Shown here piece by piece: positions 1 to 8,915 of a stretch of DNA of 64,000 nucleotides. Made by a program: the position numbers and the translations under genes. Position 1 is the first letter of the stretch, and each line of letters begins with the position of its first letter. Under the pieces are notes generated by a model. That model was given only the letters and a program-made list of their open reading frames with translations, searched no databases and was not told the DNA's origin. This DNA comes from Lentimicrobium sp. (GTDB taxonomy: Bacteria > Bacteroidota > Bacteroidia > Bacteroidales > Lentimicrobiaceae), in NCBI GenBank assembly GCA_023957275.1, contig JAMLHF010000007.1:1-64000 (forward strand). The letters run 5' to 3'.

Positions 1-1
1 G

Positions 2-685
2 GCTTCAAAAATAGCCATGGAACACATGACCCCCGTCATCCTGCTTACCGACGGGTATCTCGGAAATGGTTCCCAGCTCTTCCGTATCCCGAAGGTGGCT
101 GAGTTGCCCGAAATCAAACCGCCTATTGCCAAACCCAACGACCCGGACTTCAAGCCTTACCGCCGCAATCCGGAAACCCTTGCCCGCCAATGGGCACTGC
201 CCGGTACCGAAGGACTGCGCCACAGGGTAGGCGGACTTGAAAAAGAAGACATCTACGGCAATGTATCCACCGATCCGCTCAATCACCAGAAAATGGTTGA
301 TCTGCGTGAAGCCAAGGTGCAGAAAATCGCTGAATTTATCCCTGAACAGGAAATTACCGGAGCAAAGGAAGGTGACGTGCTGGTGGTAAGCTGGGGCGGA
401 ACTTTCGGGCCGGTGTCGGAGGCAGTGGAAGCTTTGCAGAAAGGAGGTAAAAGTATCAGCCACGCGCACTTTAACTATATTATGCCGCTCCCGCGAAATA
501 CTGCCAGTGTATTGAACGGTTTCAAAAAAGTGATCGTATGTGAACTCAACAGCGGGCAGTTTGTAAACTACCTGAAAATGACCCACCCGGGACATAACTA
601 TCGTAAATACAATAAAGTTCAGGGATTGCCATTTACCGTAACCGAATTGGTCAATGTTTTTAACGCAACACTGGAGGAGAAATAA
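2..685 (+). CDS. korA: 2-oxoglutarate:ferredoxin oxidoreductase alpha subunit, C-terminal part
   Basis: This is the C-terminal 227 residues of the alpha subunit of a 2-oxoacid:acceptor oxidoreductase; the start lies before the window. The frame is open from base 2, so the ATG at 17 is internal. The enzyme converts 2-oxoglutarate, CoA and oxidized ferredoxin to succinyl-CoA, CO2 and reduced ferredoxin. Visible support is the segment MTPVILLTDGYLGNGSQLF followed by the IPKVAELPEIKPP linker, and a C-terminal domain with VLVVSWGGTFGPVSEAV, as in KorA-type alpha chains. korB begins 2 bp after the stop, with a good Shine-Dalgarno (GGAGG, 673-677) inside the end of this gene, so the two are co-transcribed and probably translationally coupled. 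The exact 2-oxoacid is inferred from the KorB partner and family resemblance. Confidence 0.9.
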   Translation, partial: ASKIAMEHMTPVILLTDGYLGNGSQLFRIPKVAELPEIKPPIAKPNDPDFKPYRRNPETLARQWALPGTEGLRHRVGGLEKEDIYGNVSTDPLNHQKMVDLREAKVQKIAEFIPEQEITGAKEGDVLVVSWGGTFGPVSEAVEALQKGGKSISHAHFNYIMPLPRNTASVLNGFKKVIVCELNSGQFVNYLKMTHPGHNYRKYNKVQGLPFTVTELVNVFNATLEEK

Positions 686-687
686 TC

Positions 688-1731
688 ATGAACAATCAAC
701 CGAACCTGACCATAGAACGTTCTTCCGTAGAACTGACCAAAGAGGATTTTGTAAGCGACCAGATGGTTAAATGGTGCCCGGGCTGTGGCGCCCACGCCAT
801 TCTCTCTTCCGTTGCCAACGTATTTCCGAAGATCGGATACCGCAAGGAAAACTTTATGTTTGTTTCCGGCATCGGATGTTCCTCACGGTTTCCCTATTAT
901 GTAAACACCTACGGTATTCACGGTATTCACGGCCGCGCCGCCGCCATCGCTTCGGGTGTGAAAATCTCAAATCCCCACCTGAGTGTCTGGGTGGCTACCG
1001 GCGACGGTGACTCCATGGCCATCGGAGGAAATCATTTTATTCACATCATCAGAAGAAATATAGATGTGAATATTATGCTTTTCAACAACCAGATTTATGG
1101 GCTGACCAAAGGCCAGTATTCACCCACTACCCCTATGGGAAGCGTTACCAAGACCTCACCCCAGGGAACCATTGAACATCCGTTCAATCCCGGCGAACTT
1201 GTGCTTGGCGCACAGGGAACATTCTTTGCCAGGGTAATTGATGCCGTTCCAAGACTCATGACCGAGGTCATGTTTGAAGCCGCCAAACACGACGGAACCT
1301 CAGTTGTGGAAATCCTGCAGAATTGCGTGATTTTCGCCGACAAAACCCATGATTCTGTCACGAATAAGGAACACCGCGACGACCGCACCATTGTACTCCG
1401 TAACGGTGAACCCATGATCTTCGGGAAAGACAAAAACAAAGGCATACGCCTCAACGGAACACGGCTTGAGGTTGTAACCCTGGGCGAAAACGGTGTTACC
1501 GAGGAAGATTTGCTTGTGCATGACGCCTATCAGCAGGACCCCGGCATTCACCTGATGCTGGCTAAAATGTCATATCCCCACTTCCCGGTTGCGCTCGGCG
1601 TAATCCGTTCGGCCATGTACCCCACCTACGATGATATGGTGGAAGAACAGATCGCTTACGCAAAAGCCAAACAAAAGATCAAGACTGTTGACGATCTGCT
1701 CAACAGCGGCGAAACCTGGGAAATTAAGTAA
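688..1731 (+). CDS. korB: 2-oxoglutarate:ferredoxin oxidoreductase beta subunit
   Basis: This is the thiamine-pyrophosphate-binding beta subunit (347 residues, usual family length) of the KorAB complex, which links the TCA cycle to ferredoxin. The N-terminal motif WCPGCGAHAI is the family signature. GIGCSSRFPYYV follows, then the TPP/Mg2+ motif ATGDGDSMAIGGNH and FNNQIYGLTKGQYSPTTP. The ATG is preceded by GGAGG at a 10-base distance, an unusually clear ribosome site for this phylum. The gene follows korA with a 2-bp gap and is closed by a strong hairpin terminator. 2-Oxoglutarate specificity is inferred; a related 2-oxoacid substrate cannot be excluded. Confidence 0.93.
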   Translation: MNNQPNLTIERSSVELTKEDFVSDQMVKWCPGCGAHAILSSVANVFPKIGYRKENFMFVSGIGCSSRFPYYVNTYGIHGIHGRAAAIASGVKISNPHLSVWVATGDGDSMAIGGNHFIHIIRRNIDVNIMLFNNQIYGLTKGQYSPTTPMGSVTKTSPQGTIEHPFNPGELVLGAQGTFFARVIDAVPRLMTEVMFEAAKHDGTSVVEILQNCVIFADKTHDSVTNKEHRDDRTIVLRNGEPMIFGKDKNKGIRLNGTRLEVVTLGENGVTEEDLLVHDAYQQDPGIHLMLAKMSYPHFPVALGVIRSAMYPTYDDMVEEQIAYAKAKQKIKTVDDLLNSGETWEIK

Positions 1732-1754
1732 ACCGGCATAAAACGGTATTTCTG

Positions 1755-1792
1755 AAGGCCTGTTTCTTTCCGGAAGCAGGCCTTTAAATTTT
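1755..1792 (+). terminator. Intrinsic terminator of korAB
   Basis: AAGGCCTG (1755-1762) pairs with CAGGCCTT (1777-1784). The stem extends inward by TTTC/GAAG with one wobble pair, and a T-rich TAAATTTT tail follows. Confidence 0.7.
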
Positions 1793-1826
1793 CAGTCAGG
1801 ATAACAGAAATATTAGTCTCCCTTTC

Positions 1827-2132
1827 TCATCCCGACTGACCGCTTCCTTCCGGCAGGCTGATCCCGCCGTACTCAGAATACTTCCTGAACATGGCCACCA
1901 CAAAAGGGCAAACCGGTTTAATCTTCAATCCACGCTGTGATGCCACTGTTACTATGGCGTCCAGCAATTTTTTCCCTGTTCCGGTACCGCGCAACGATTC
2001 ATCCACCCTTGTATGATCAATGACGATATGATCATCCCCGCCCGGAATCCAGGTCATTTCGGCCAGCGTCCCCTTATCTCCCCGGACAAAAGCACGCCCG
2101 TTCCCTTGTGATTCTAACAGTTGTATTTCCAT
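1827..2132 (-). CDS. Small GNAT-family N-acetyltransferase (YjdJ-like)
   Basis: This is a 101-residue protein of the short GCN5-related acetyltransferase type (Acetyltransf_CG/YjdJ family), which carries little beyond the acetyl-CoA-binding core. The central IDHTRVDESLRGTGTGKKLL has the expected H-x-x-V, the R/Q-G-x-G-x-G/A pyrophosphate loop and the following helix. IKPVCPFVVAMFRKY then matches the conserved C-terminal Cys/Tyr segment. The chosen start is the ATG at 2132, because the longer frame would begin with TTG at 2153. The substrate is unknown. It stands alone, convergent with korAB. Confidence 0.82.
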   Translation of the reverse strand: MEIQLLESQGNGRAFVRGDKGTLAEMTWIPGGDDHIVIDHTRVDESLRGTGTGKKLLDAIVTVASQRGLKIKPVCPFVVAMFRKYSEYGGISLPEGSGQSG

Positions 2133-2325
2133 AACTTCATATTTTATCAGCAATATAACACCTGAAACCCATAAAAGTCAGGAAGAACTAAAATAGCCGC
2201 TGATTAATCGCAGACATCGGGATCGGGCAAAACCGGGAATACTATTCCTGCAAATGCTTTCATACCATTGACAGGCAATCCGGTCATTTACAGAATCAAA
2301 TATCCGTTATTCAATCAAAATAACC

Positions 2326-2333
2326 TATATTTG
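2326..2333 (+). promoter_or_regulatory. Putative -7 element (TATATTTG)
   Basis: An exact match to the Bacteroidetes TAnnTTTG -7 consensus lies 26 bp before the ATG at 2360. No clear TTTG -33 box is present at the usual spacing. Confidence 0.4.
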
Positions 2334-2359
2334 ATTTTAAACTGTAAATATTCACAACC

Positions 2360-2872
2360 ATGTTTGAAAATTTGTCAATCGGCCTGGACATTGCCACGGC
2401 ATTGTCAGTGATGGCTGCAGCGGCTGCCTTTATCTGGAATTCGGCCCTGGCCAGAAGAAAATCAAAACTTGACCGGCGTAAAGAAATCATCAAGTCCCAT
2501 GTTTACCGCACCGTTGAAAAGATCATCAGGGACTCAAGCGACATTTTCAGGGAAACAAAGAAAATCGAATACCGTCTCAGGGACGGGGAAACTACCCAGA
2601 ACCTGAATCAATGGAAGGATCTGATTCTTGAACTTACCGGTTCATTCAGGTGGCTGATCCCCCTCGATCAGGTGTATGGAGATGGAAGATTTGAGCTGAT
2701 TTATAAAGAATACAGCGAGGAGCTGGATAAATTCATTCACCGTTTTGCAAAGCTTGTCAGTCCGGAAAGCAATGAATCATGGGATTTCTATGAAACCATG
2801 GATCAGCCCAACCAGATTACCCTGAAATACATCACACGCTTGTATCAGGAAACGGAAAACTACCTTCAATAG
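2360..2872 (+). CDS. Hypothetical membrane-anchored protein, 170 aa
   Basis: I do not recognise this family. Residues about 5-28 form one hydrophobic helix rich in Ala, with LSVMAAAAAFIWNSALARRK ending in positive charges, consistent with an N-terminal anchor and a cytoplasmic remainder. The rest is charged and mostly helical (for example SKLDRRKEIIKSHVYRTVEK), with a Trp-containing central segment (FRWLIPLDQVYGDGRFELIY). The layout resembles small one-helix proteins that sit next to transporters or signalling proteins, but nothing around it gives a function. A good -7 promoter element lies just upstream, so it is probably transcribed alone. Confidence 0.75.
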   Translation: MFENLSIGLDIATALSVMAAAAAFIWNSALARRKSKLDRRKEIIKSHVYRTVEKIIRDSSDIFRETKKIEYRLRDGETTQNLNQWKDLILELTGSFRWLIPLDQVYGDGRFELIYKEYSEELDKFIHRFAKLVSPESNESWDFYETMDQPNQITLKYITRLYQETENYLQ

Positions 2873-2970
2873 GACGGATCAGATGATGAAAGCCTGACCG
2901 GCAGAAGTCCAGGCAACGGCAGGTAATGAAGCAGTTTCCCGGAACTTTACTTCCGGTCATTCAACAATGG

Positions 2971-3744
2971 TCAGGGGACGATAAATTTGCTGACGGCACT
3001 GCGCCGGCCTTCAGCCGTTAATGCTGCCACATATATTCCTCCGGCAAGCCGCAGGGAATGTCCTGATGCGGCGGGAGATCCGTCAAAAACCAGACGTCCG
3101 TCCGCACCGTGAACGGTGAGGCGGTAAACTTTACCCTGCAGCCCGGAAGGTACAATGTGTACAGCTCCCCCATCAGGATGGAAAACCTGCAGGCGCTCCT
3201 CTGTTTCCGGCTGATGCAATCCGGCATTCACGGTACAACTCATGGGGATGCCACCTGCCGCCAGCACTTCTGCATTGATGTTGACCGCTTCCGGAGGCCA
3301 GATATGATTGTTGAGTATGCTGCGGTCAGGTGCAATCAGGATAACGGTAGGGTAAGACTGGACCTGATAGAGATCTACCACGGCATTGCCGCCGCCCTGT
3401 AATCCGCTTACCGAAGGATAATAAGCCCCCCAGATGGAGTCAAACTGCCTGACAAGGTCATTGTCGCTGCCCCAGTTGATGCCAAGGTAAATGACATCAC
3501 CATGGTTGCAACCAAAATATTCATAAGATGCACTGACCTCTGAAGCATAAGTCTGACAGGGCCCGCAATTGGTGGTGAAAAAGTCAATCACCACCAGCTT
3601 TCCGTTGTCCAGATAATCATACAGGTGATGCTGATTCCCGTCAACATCCTTGACGGTAAAATCCGGGGCGGTTTCCACTGCCACCTGCGCGCTGAGCGAA
3701 ACCGCCGCAATCAGAAATACAAAAAGATGAAACAACAATCGCAT
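2971..3744 (-). CDS. T9SS-exported thioredoxin-fold (TlpA-like) protein
   Basis: This 257-residue secreted protein starts with a signal peptide (residues 1-19, ending SLSAQ). A TlpA/thioredoxin-like domain follows at about 25-165. Its redox motif is NCGPC (Cys60, Cys63) after VVIDFFTTNC, and YPTVILIAPD supplies the cis-Pro region. The last 75 residues (VYRLTVHGADGRLVF, GGIYVAALTAEG, ending SKFIVP) resemble a type A T9SS sorting domain, so the protein should leave the cell or sit on the outer surface, which is less usual than the periplasmic location of TlpA proteins. It probably acts in thiol-disulfide exchange; its partner is unknown. It is a single gene convergent with the 170-aa protein. 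Confidence 0.85.
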   Translation of the reverse strand: MRLLFHLFVFLIAAVSLSAQVAVETAPDFTVKDVDGNQHHLYDYLDNGKLVVIDFFTTNCGPCQTYASEVSASYEYFGCNHGDVIYLGINWGSDNDLVRQFDSIWGAYYPSVSGLQGGGNAVVDLYQVQSYPTVILIAPDRSILNNHIWPPEAVNINAEVLAAGGIPMSCTVNAGLHQPETEERLQVFHPDGGAVHIVPSGLQGKVYRLTVHGADGRLVFDGSPAASGHSLRLAGGIYVAALTAEGRRSAVSKFIVP

Positions 3745-3975
3745 AAAGCAAACCGGTATTAAACGCTGAGGCCGTAAAAGTACTGCCTCGTCCGCTTATA
3801 TGCAAGTAATTATATATATTTAATCACCTTCCTGGTATCAGATGGCTTTGCGGCTTTGTTTCATTTCAGGCTATCCGGGTCAATAACAAAATAATTCCCT
3901 CTCAGGATAGGGGTAAACGGCCTTTCGATTGTCATAACTAAAACACATAGATTATAAATTCTTTAATTATACATT

Positions 3976-6585
3976 ATGAGATATTTTACAAGTTCATATT
4001 TATCAGTAATAAAAGCGGTTACAATTCTATTGCTGACATTCCCGGGTGTTATAAAAATTGCTGCTGCCGAAAAAAATCACCTGAATAACCATTTCCCCGA
4101 GACTGCTTCCGTCACGGTTACCATTCACGTTACACTCAGCACGGGCGAAAGCCCCGAAGGCACCATGCTCACAATGACCGGAGTGCAGAATCCTTCATTG
4201 TATTACGAGCAGACTGCCCCCTCATCGGGCGAAGTGGTTTTTACCGGGGTTACCGAGGCCAATTATACTATACACGCCGCTTTGCAGGGATTTTATGAGT
4301 TTGATACGGTGATGACCATCACCAGCAACCGGCAGATTCCGGTCATTTTGCGTGAAATCACCTATAAACCCCGAAACCTCTCCGTTGATTCACTCTCCCT
4401 GCGTGCCAGCTGGCAGGTTCCGGATCCGGAAGAAAAAAGTCTCGAACGCCGTCTGTCGGCAATTATAAAACCAGGTGATAAAAATGCCGTATTCCGGTCG
4501 GTGAAAAGAGGCACTGGTTCCGGCCATCGCGCCCTTTCGGGATATGGAGTCTTTCTGGATGGGTTATTGGTCGGGAACACCACCGATACCAGTTTTGTAT
4601 TTGAACCCCTGGTGTTTGGCCAAAGTTATCTGGCGGGCGTCGCGGCGGTTTATTCCTCAGGATATTCCGAACAGGACACGAGCAGGTTTACCTCAAAGTT
4701 TCTTTTCCCTCCAAGAAACACTTCGGGTGTGATCCCTGAAATGACCGACTATGGCCACATTACCTGGGAAGCCCCCGAAGATCCGCAAAATCCGGGGCAG
4801 CCCGTACCCGGAATCAGCAGCTATAAGCTTTACCGCAACCAGGTGTTTCTTGCTGATATTCCCCTGGAGAATCCTGCCTATTTTGATATGGAATTAATCC
4901 CCGGAACGTCAGTGTATGAAGTAAGGGCTGTGTATGAGCTTTCGGCATACGGATATCCGGGTGAATTTCAGGAATCGGCCCCCGGTGAAGCGGCGGAACT
5001 TCTGTGGATTTGCTGCTTAAACCTGCCCTTTACAGAGAATTTTGATACCGGTTTGTTCGAAACCAATAACTGGACCACGGAAGGCAACAATAACTGGCGG
5101 ATTGCCGGACAGGCAGGGAATCAGGCCCCGGCAGCAGAATTTTATTTTTCACCGGTACTGACAGATTACTCTCTTTCGCTCACAAGCGATTACCTGATAG
5201 GAACCGGAATAAGTGATGGCAATATCTTGCTGGAATTTGACCTGAAACATACCCTGGTCAATCCCACCGGACAGGAAAAGTTATCCGTTGAAGTGTTTGA
5301 TGGAAACAACTGGATAAAAAAACAGGAATTCCTCAACATACACAGCTTTAATTGGAAGAATTACAAAGTGAAATTAACCAAAGAAGCCAAAGGGAAAGTT
5401 TTCAGGGTTCGGTTTAAGGCTTCCGGAGATTTAACTTCAGACATCTCCAACTGGCTGATTGACAATATTAAAGTATACAGAGAATGCACCTCTCCTCAGG
5501 AATTTGATGCATATCCGTATTTCTATACAGGGTATTCACTCCAATGGCAGGATCCATATTATATCAATCCTGTATCAGAATGGCTTGCCTGGGACAATGG
5601 CATAAATGCTGACGCCATCGGACTTACCGGTGGTGGCACATTCTATGTGGCTGCAAGATTTACAAGTTCCCAGCTATTTAAATATGAAGGAAGCAGCATC
5701 ACCAGAATCCGCATGTTTCCCTATGCCCCCAATGGTTCAATTACATTAAAGGTATGGGCAGGTAACAATGCCGGGGCGCTGTTGTCAAGCCAGGTTGTGA
5801 CTTCATACACCGCCGGGACCTGGAATGAATTTGTACTTCAAACACCTGTTTATATTACCGGCGCCTCTGAACTTTGGGTTGGTTATGAAATTAACCATAC
5901 CCCAGATGATTATGTTGCGGGGTGCGACAGCGGCCCTGCAATTGCAGGATTCGGAGATATGATCTCCCTTGATGGAGAAGTCTGGGAACCTATGAGCATT
6001 GCTTACGGACTGAATTATAACTGGAATATTCAGGGGCTTGTTGAACAGATTGACGGGACCGGATTTTACATAACAGCTGCTTGCAAGACTAGCGATTCAA
6101 TCTATGGTATTCGGTACATGGATAAACGTTCACAAAGAGAAGTGCTTGGTTACGAAATATACAGAAATGGTGTTCATATTGCCACAACACAGGGCCTAAG
6201 CTATTTTGACTCATGTTCCGCTGGCATTGGGACATCTTATTGGCTGGATTACGAAATAAAGGCAATTTATAATGAATGCGAGTCTGAATCTGCTTATTCT
6301 TTCACCCGAAATTTTTGCTCCGGGGTTGGAGTTTCATATAAACAAATAACTGACCTTGACATCTACCCCAACCCCTCTGCCGACCATATATGGATCGATA
6401 CCCGGGATTTATCAGGTTCACTTCTTATCTACAGTTTTTCAGGCAAACTGTTGCTCGAAAACCTGGTTGCAAATAATGACAAACCGGTCATCTCATTGAA
6501 GCATTATCCTGACGGTGCTTATCTGATAAAATTTGTGAGTGATGCAGGTGAAACATATTCCGGTAAGTTAATACTGGAGAAGTAA
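3976..6585 (+). CDS. T9SS-exported multidomain surface protein (choice-of-anchor J type)
   Basis: This 869-residue protein has a signal peptide (about 1-30). A carboxypeptidase-regulatory-like beta domain follows (about 44-115: VTVTIHVTLSTGESPEGTML), then two fibronectin-III-like regions (about 120-340), the second with PPRNTSG and WEAPEDPQNPG. Next is a jelly-roll of the cleaved-adhesin/choice-of-anchor J kind (about 345-505, from LPFTENFDTGLFETNNWTTE to WLIDNIKVYREC). A second unnamed beta domain spans about 530-690 (GGGTFYVAARFTSSQLF, SELWVGYEINHTPDDY). The type A T9SS domain runs from LDIYPNPSADHIWID to the end (SGKLILEK). No catalytic residues are apparent, so adhesion or carbohydrate binding is the likely role. 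The next gene is a shorter paralogue. Confidence 0.85.
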   Translation: MRYFTSSYLSVIKAVTILLLTFPGVIKIAAAEKNHLNNHFPETASVTVTIHVTLSTGESPEGTMLTMTGVQNPSLYYEQTAPSSGEVVFTGVTEANYTIHAALQGFYEFDTVMTITSNRQIPVILREITYKPRNLSVDSLSLRASWQVPDPEEKSLERRLSAIIKPGDKNAVFRSVKRGTGSGHRALSGYGVFLDGLLVGNTTDTSFVFEPLVFGQSYLAGVAAVYSSGYSEQDTSRFTSKFLFPPRNTSGVIPEMTDYGHITWEAPEDPQNPGQPVPGISSYKLYRNQVFLADIPLENPAYFDMELIPGTSVYEVRAVYELSAYGYPGEFQESAPGEAAELLWICCLNLPFTENFDTGLFETNNWTTEGNNNWRIAGQAGNQAPAAEFYFSPVLTDYSLSLTSDYLIGTGISDGNILLEFDLKHTLVNPTGQEKLSVEVFDGNNWIKKQEFLNIHSFNWKNYKVKLTKEAKGKVFRVRFKASGDLTSDISNWLIDNIKVYRECTSPQEFDAYPYFYTGYSLQWQDPYYINPVSEWLAWDNGINADAIGLTGGGTFYVAARFTSSQLFKYEGSSITRIRMFPYAPNGSITLKVWAGNNAGALLSSQVVTSYTAGTWNEFVLQTPVYITGASELWVGYEINHTPDDYVAGCDSGPAIAGFGDMISLDGEVWEPMSIAYGLNYNWNIQGLVEQIDGTGFYITAACKTSDSIYGIRYMDKRSQREVLGYEIYRNGVHIATTQGLSYFDSCSAGIGTSYWLDYEIKAIYNECESESAYSFTRNFCSGVGVSYKQITDLDIYPNPSADHIWIDTRDLSGSLLIYSFSGKLLLENLVANNDKPVISLKHYPDGAYLIKFVSDAGETYSGKLILEK

Positions 6586-8742
6586 TGTTCAAGGATAACT
6601 GAACGGCTGATCAATGCTTTTCTAATAAATGTTAAAGTGCAGATTGGCCAAAAAAGCAATATACAAGTAACAATATAACTTAACGGTATGAATTTATGAA
6701 TTACATTAACAGAAAGTCTTTAACGGCAACTTCAGTTATGCTGGTTTTCCTTTTGCTGACTTTATATGGCAGCTGTATAGACGACATAATGGTTAAAAAC
6801 AGAAATACGGCATTTTATTCAAATGGTATTTCAGCAACAGTAAAAGGCAGCTTTACCTCAGAATTTCTTTTCCCTCCCCGAAATTTTACAGCAGAAACTT
6901 ACGAATTTACAAATTACTGCTACCTGGCATGGGAAGCCCCTGAAGATCCCCAACATCCGGGACAAGCTGTGCCGGGAATCGTCAGCTTCAGGATTTACCG
7001 CAACCAGATGCTTATTGCAGAAGTTGCTTCCGATACCGTCGGATACTATGACCTTAATCTCCCACCAGCGCAATATTTCTATGAAATTACCGCAGTGTAT
7101 GACCTTACCTCATACGGGTTTCCCGGCCAAACGGGTGAATCAATGAAGGAAGGTCCGGTAGAAATATTTGTAGTTTATGGTTATGAAATTCCTTTTAATG
7201 AAAACTTCAATACCGGAATTTTCGAAACGAATCAATGGACCGTTGAAGGCGCTAACTGGCGTATTGCCGGCCAGACAGGAAATCCAGCCCCTTCAGCCGA
7301 ATTCTTCTCAAATCCATTAACCTCCAACTACTCACAATCAATTACCAGCTACTATTTAATGGGCCAGGGAATAATTGATGGCAATATCATGCTGGAATTC
7401 GACCTGAAACATACCCTTGTCAATCCCACCGGACAGGAAAAGTTATCCGTTGAAGTGTTTGATGGGAACAATTGGGTACAAAAGGAAGAGATTGTAAACA
7501 TAAATAATCTGGATTGGAAAAATTACAAACTTGACATTACAGAAGAAGCAAAGGATAAAATCTTCAGGGTGAGGTTTATAGCCAGTGGCGATTCTACTCC
7601 GGATATATATAACTGGCTCATTGATAACATCAGCGTTTACAGGGAATGTGCCCCTCCACAGGAATTTACTGCCGGCGTTTTTTTCCCATTCGTTGACGGG
7701 GTAACGCTTGAATGGGAAGCCCCATCCGGAAATACCGGAGGAGGCCCCGGATGGATTGGATGGGATAACGGCATAAATGCTGACGCCATCGGACTTAACG
7801 GTGGTGGCACATTCTATGTGGCTGCAAGATTTACCAGTTCCCAGCTATTTGAATATGAAGGATGCAGCCTCACCAGAATCCGGCTGTTTCCTTACGCCCC
7901 CAATGGTTCAATTACATTAAAGGTATGGGCAGGCGACAATGCCGGAGCGCTTTTGTCAAGCCAGGTTGTGACTTCATACACCGCCGGGACCTGGAATGAA
8001 TTTATGCTTCAAACACCTGTTTTTGTTACCTGCACTTCTGAACTTTGGGTTGGTTATGAAGTTAACCACAACCCAACCGATTATGTTGCAGGGTGCGACA
8101 CCGGCCCTGCAATTGCAGGATTCGGAGATATGATCTCCCTGGATGGAGAAGTCTGGGAACCTATGAGCATTGCTTATGGACTGAATTATAACTGGAATAT
8201 TCAGGGTTTTGTTGAACCGGTTGCCGGAACCGGGACTTTTATTGGTGCAGCCAATGAACCCCGGGATTCAAAAAGCAGCAGTCATGGTTTCGTCAACCAC
8301 AGGCAAAGAGCCTTACTTGGCTATGATATATACAGAGATGGAGATTACATAGCAACAACACAAGAATTAAGTTATTTTGATTCCTGCGCCGATATCGGAG
8401 GTGTGAGCTCTGCCGAATATGACATCAAGGCGGTTTATGAAGATTGTGAGTCCGTATTGGTTAATACGTATATCTGGGGTTTCTTCTGCCCTCCCGTCGG
8501 AGTTTCATACGAGATAACAGAAGATCTTAAGATCTACCCCAACCCCTCTGCCGACCTAATATGGATCGATACCCGGGATATGTCAGGTTCACTTCTTGTT
8601 TACAGCTTTTCAGGCAAACTGTTGCTCGAAAACCATGTTTCAAACAATGACAAACCGGTCATCTCATTGAAGCATTATCCTGACGGTGCTTATCTGATAA
8701 AATTTGTGAGTGATGCCGGTGAAACCTATACCGGAAAAATTC
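4685..8742 (+). repeat. Paralogous tandem duplication with near-identical DNA blocks
   Basis: DNA around 5215-5300 recurs at about 7377-7462, 5600-6045 at about 7765-8210, and 6360-6560 at about 8530-8725. The offset is roughly 2.16-2.17 kb. Between these blocks the copies diverge strongly, so identity is patchy. Confidence 0.85.
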
Positions 8743-8756
8743 AGAAATGCAGATAA
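6696..8756 (+). CDS. T9SS-exported surface protein, shorter tandem paralogue
   Basis: This 686-residue paralogue of the upstream gene lacks the N-terminal regulatory-like domain and first FN3 region. It resumes at SFTSEFLFPPRN, which matches SRFTSKFLFPPRN upstream. It then keeps the FN3 piece (WEAPEDPQHPG), the choice-of-anchor J domain, the second beta domain and the T9SS domain (LKIYPNPSADLIWID). Long stretches are nearly identical in DNA to the first gene, whereas the linkers differ. The N-terminus is hydrophobic and contains LYGSC, a poor lipobox, so ordinary signal-peptide cleavage is more likely than lipidation. The C-terminus ends TGKIQKCR instead of the SGKLILEK of its partner, which may weaken export. 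It is probably co-transcribed with its partner (110-bp gap). Confidence 0.83.
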   Translation: MNYINRKSLTATSVMLVFLLLTLYGSCIDDIMVKNRNTAFYSNGISATVKGSFTSEFLFPPRNFTAETYEFTNYCYLAWEAPEDPQHPGQAVPGIVSFRIYRNQMLIAEVASDTVGYYDLNLPPAQYFYEITAVYDLTSYGFPGQTGESMKEGPVEIFVVYGYEIPFNENFNTGIFETNQWTVEGANWRIAGQTGNPAPSAEFFSNPLTSNYSQSITSYYLMGQGIIDGNIMLEFDLKHTLVNPTGQEKLSVEVFDGNNWVQKEEIVNINNLDWKNYKLDITEEAKDKIFRVRFIASGDSTPDIYNWLIDNISVYRECAPPQEFTAGVFFPFVDGVTLEWEAPSGNTGGGPGWIGWDNGINADAIGLNGGGTFYVAARFTSSQLFEYEGCSLTRIRLFPYAPNGSITLKVWAGDNAGALLSSQVVTSYTAGTWNEFMLQTPVFVTCTSELWVGYEVNHNPTDYVAGCDTGPAIAGFGDMISLDGEVWEPMSIAYGLNYNWNIQGFVEPVAGTGTFIGAANEPRDSKSSSHGFVNHRQRALLGYDIYRDGDYIATTQELSYFDSCADIGGVSSAEYDIKAVYEDCESVLVNTYIWGFFCPPVGVSYEITEDLKIYPNPSADLIWIDTRDMSGSLLVYSFSGKLLLENHVSNNDKPVISLKHYPDGAYLIKFVSDAGETYTGKIQKCR

Positions 8757-8835
8757 GCAATAAAGGTTCATCGCACTGAGAATCACAGGCAAATTCACCG
8801 GTTCAACAACCATCGTTTGTCGGCAACCTGATGCA

Positions 8836-8869
8836 TAAAAATTGAGGCAGTAGTATTTCTGACTCAATT
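8836..8869 (-). terminator. Probable terminator of deoC
   Basis: Read on the minus strand, AATTGAGTCAG pairs with CTGCCTCAATT (one mismatch, 8-base loop) and is followed by TTTA. It lies 47 bp beyond the deoC stop codon. Confidence 0.5.
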
Positions 8870-8915
8870 GAATATATGCACGCAATTAAATATAATTAAC
8901 TGCAAAGCATCAACC

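Noticed and set aside
5-595. Minus-strand ORF opposite korA
   Set aside because: It is a shadow of a strongly conserved coding frame.
2939-2956. CCGGAA/TTCCGG hairpin as a terminator between two convergent genes
   Set aside because: The stem is only 6 bp and no T-tract follows on either strand.
6696-6800. Lipoprotein signal (LYGSC) on the second tandem paralogue
   Set aside because: The residue at -3 is Tyr and the protein has a T9SS tail, so it is a poor match to a lipobox.
8730-8790. Frameshift explaining the odd C-terminus of the second paralogue
   Set aside because: The other frames do not restore a partner-like ending.
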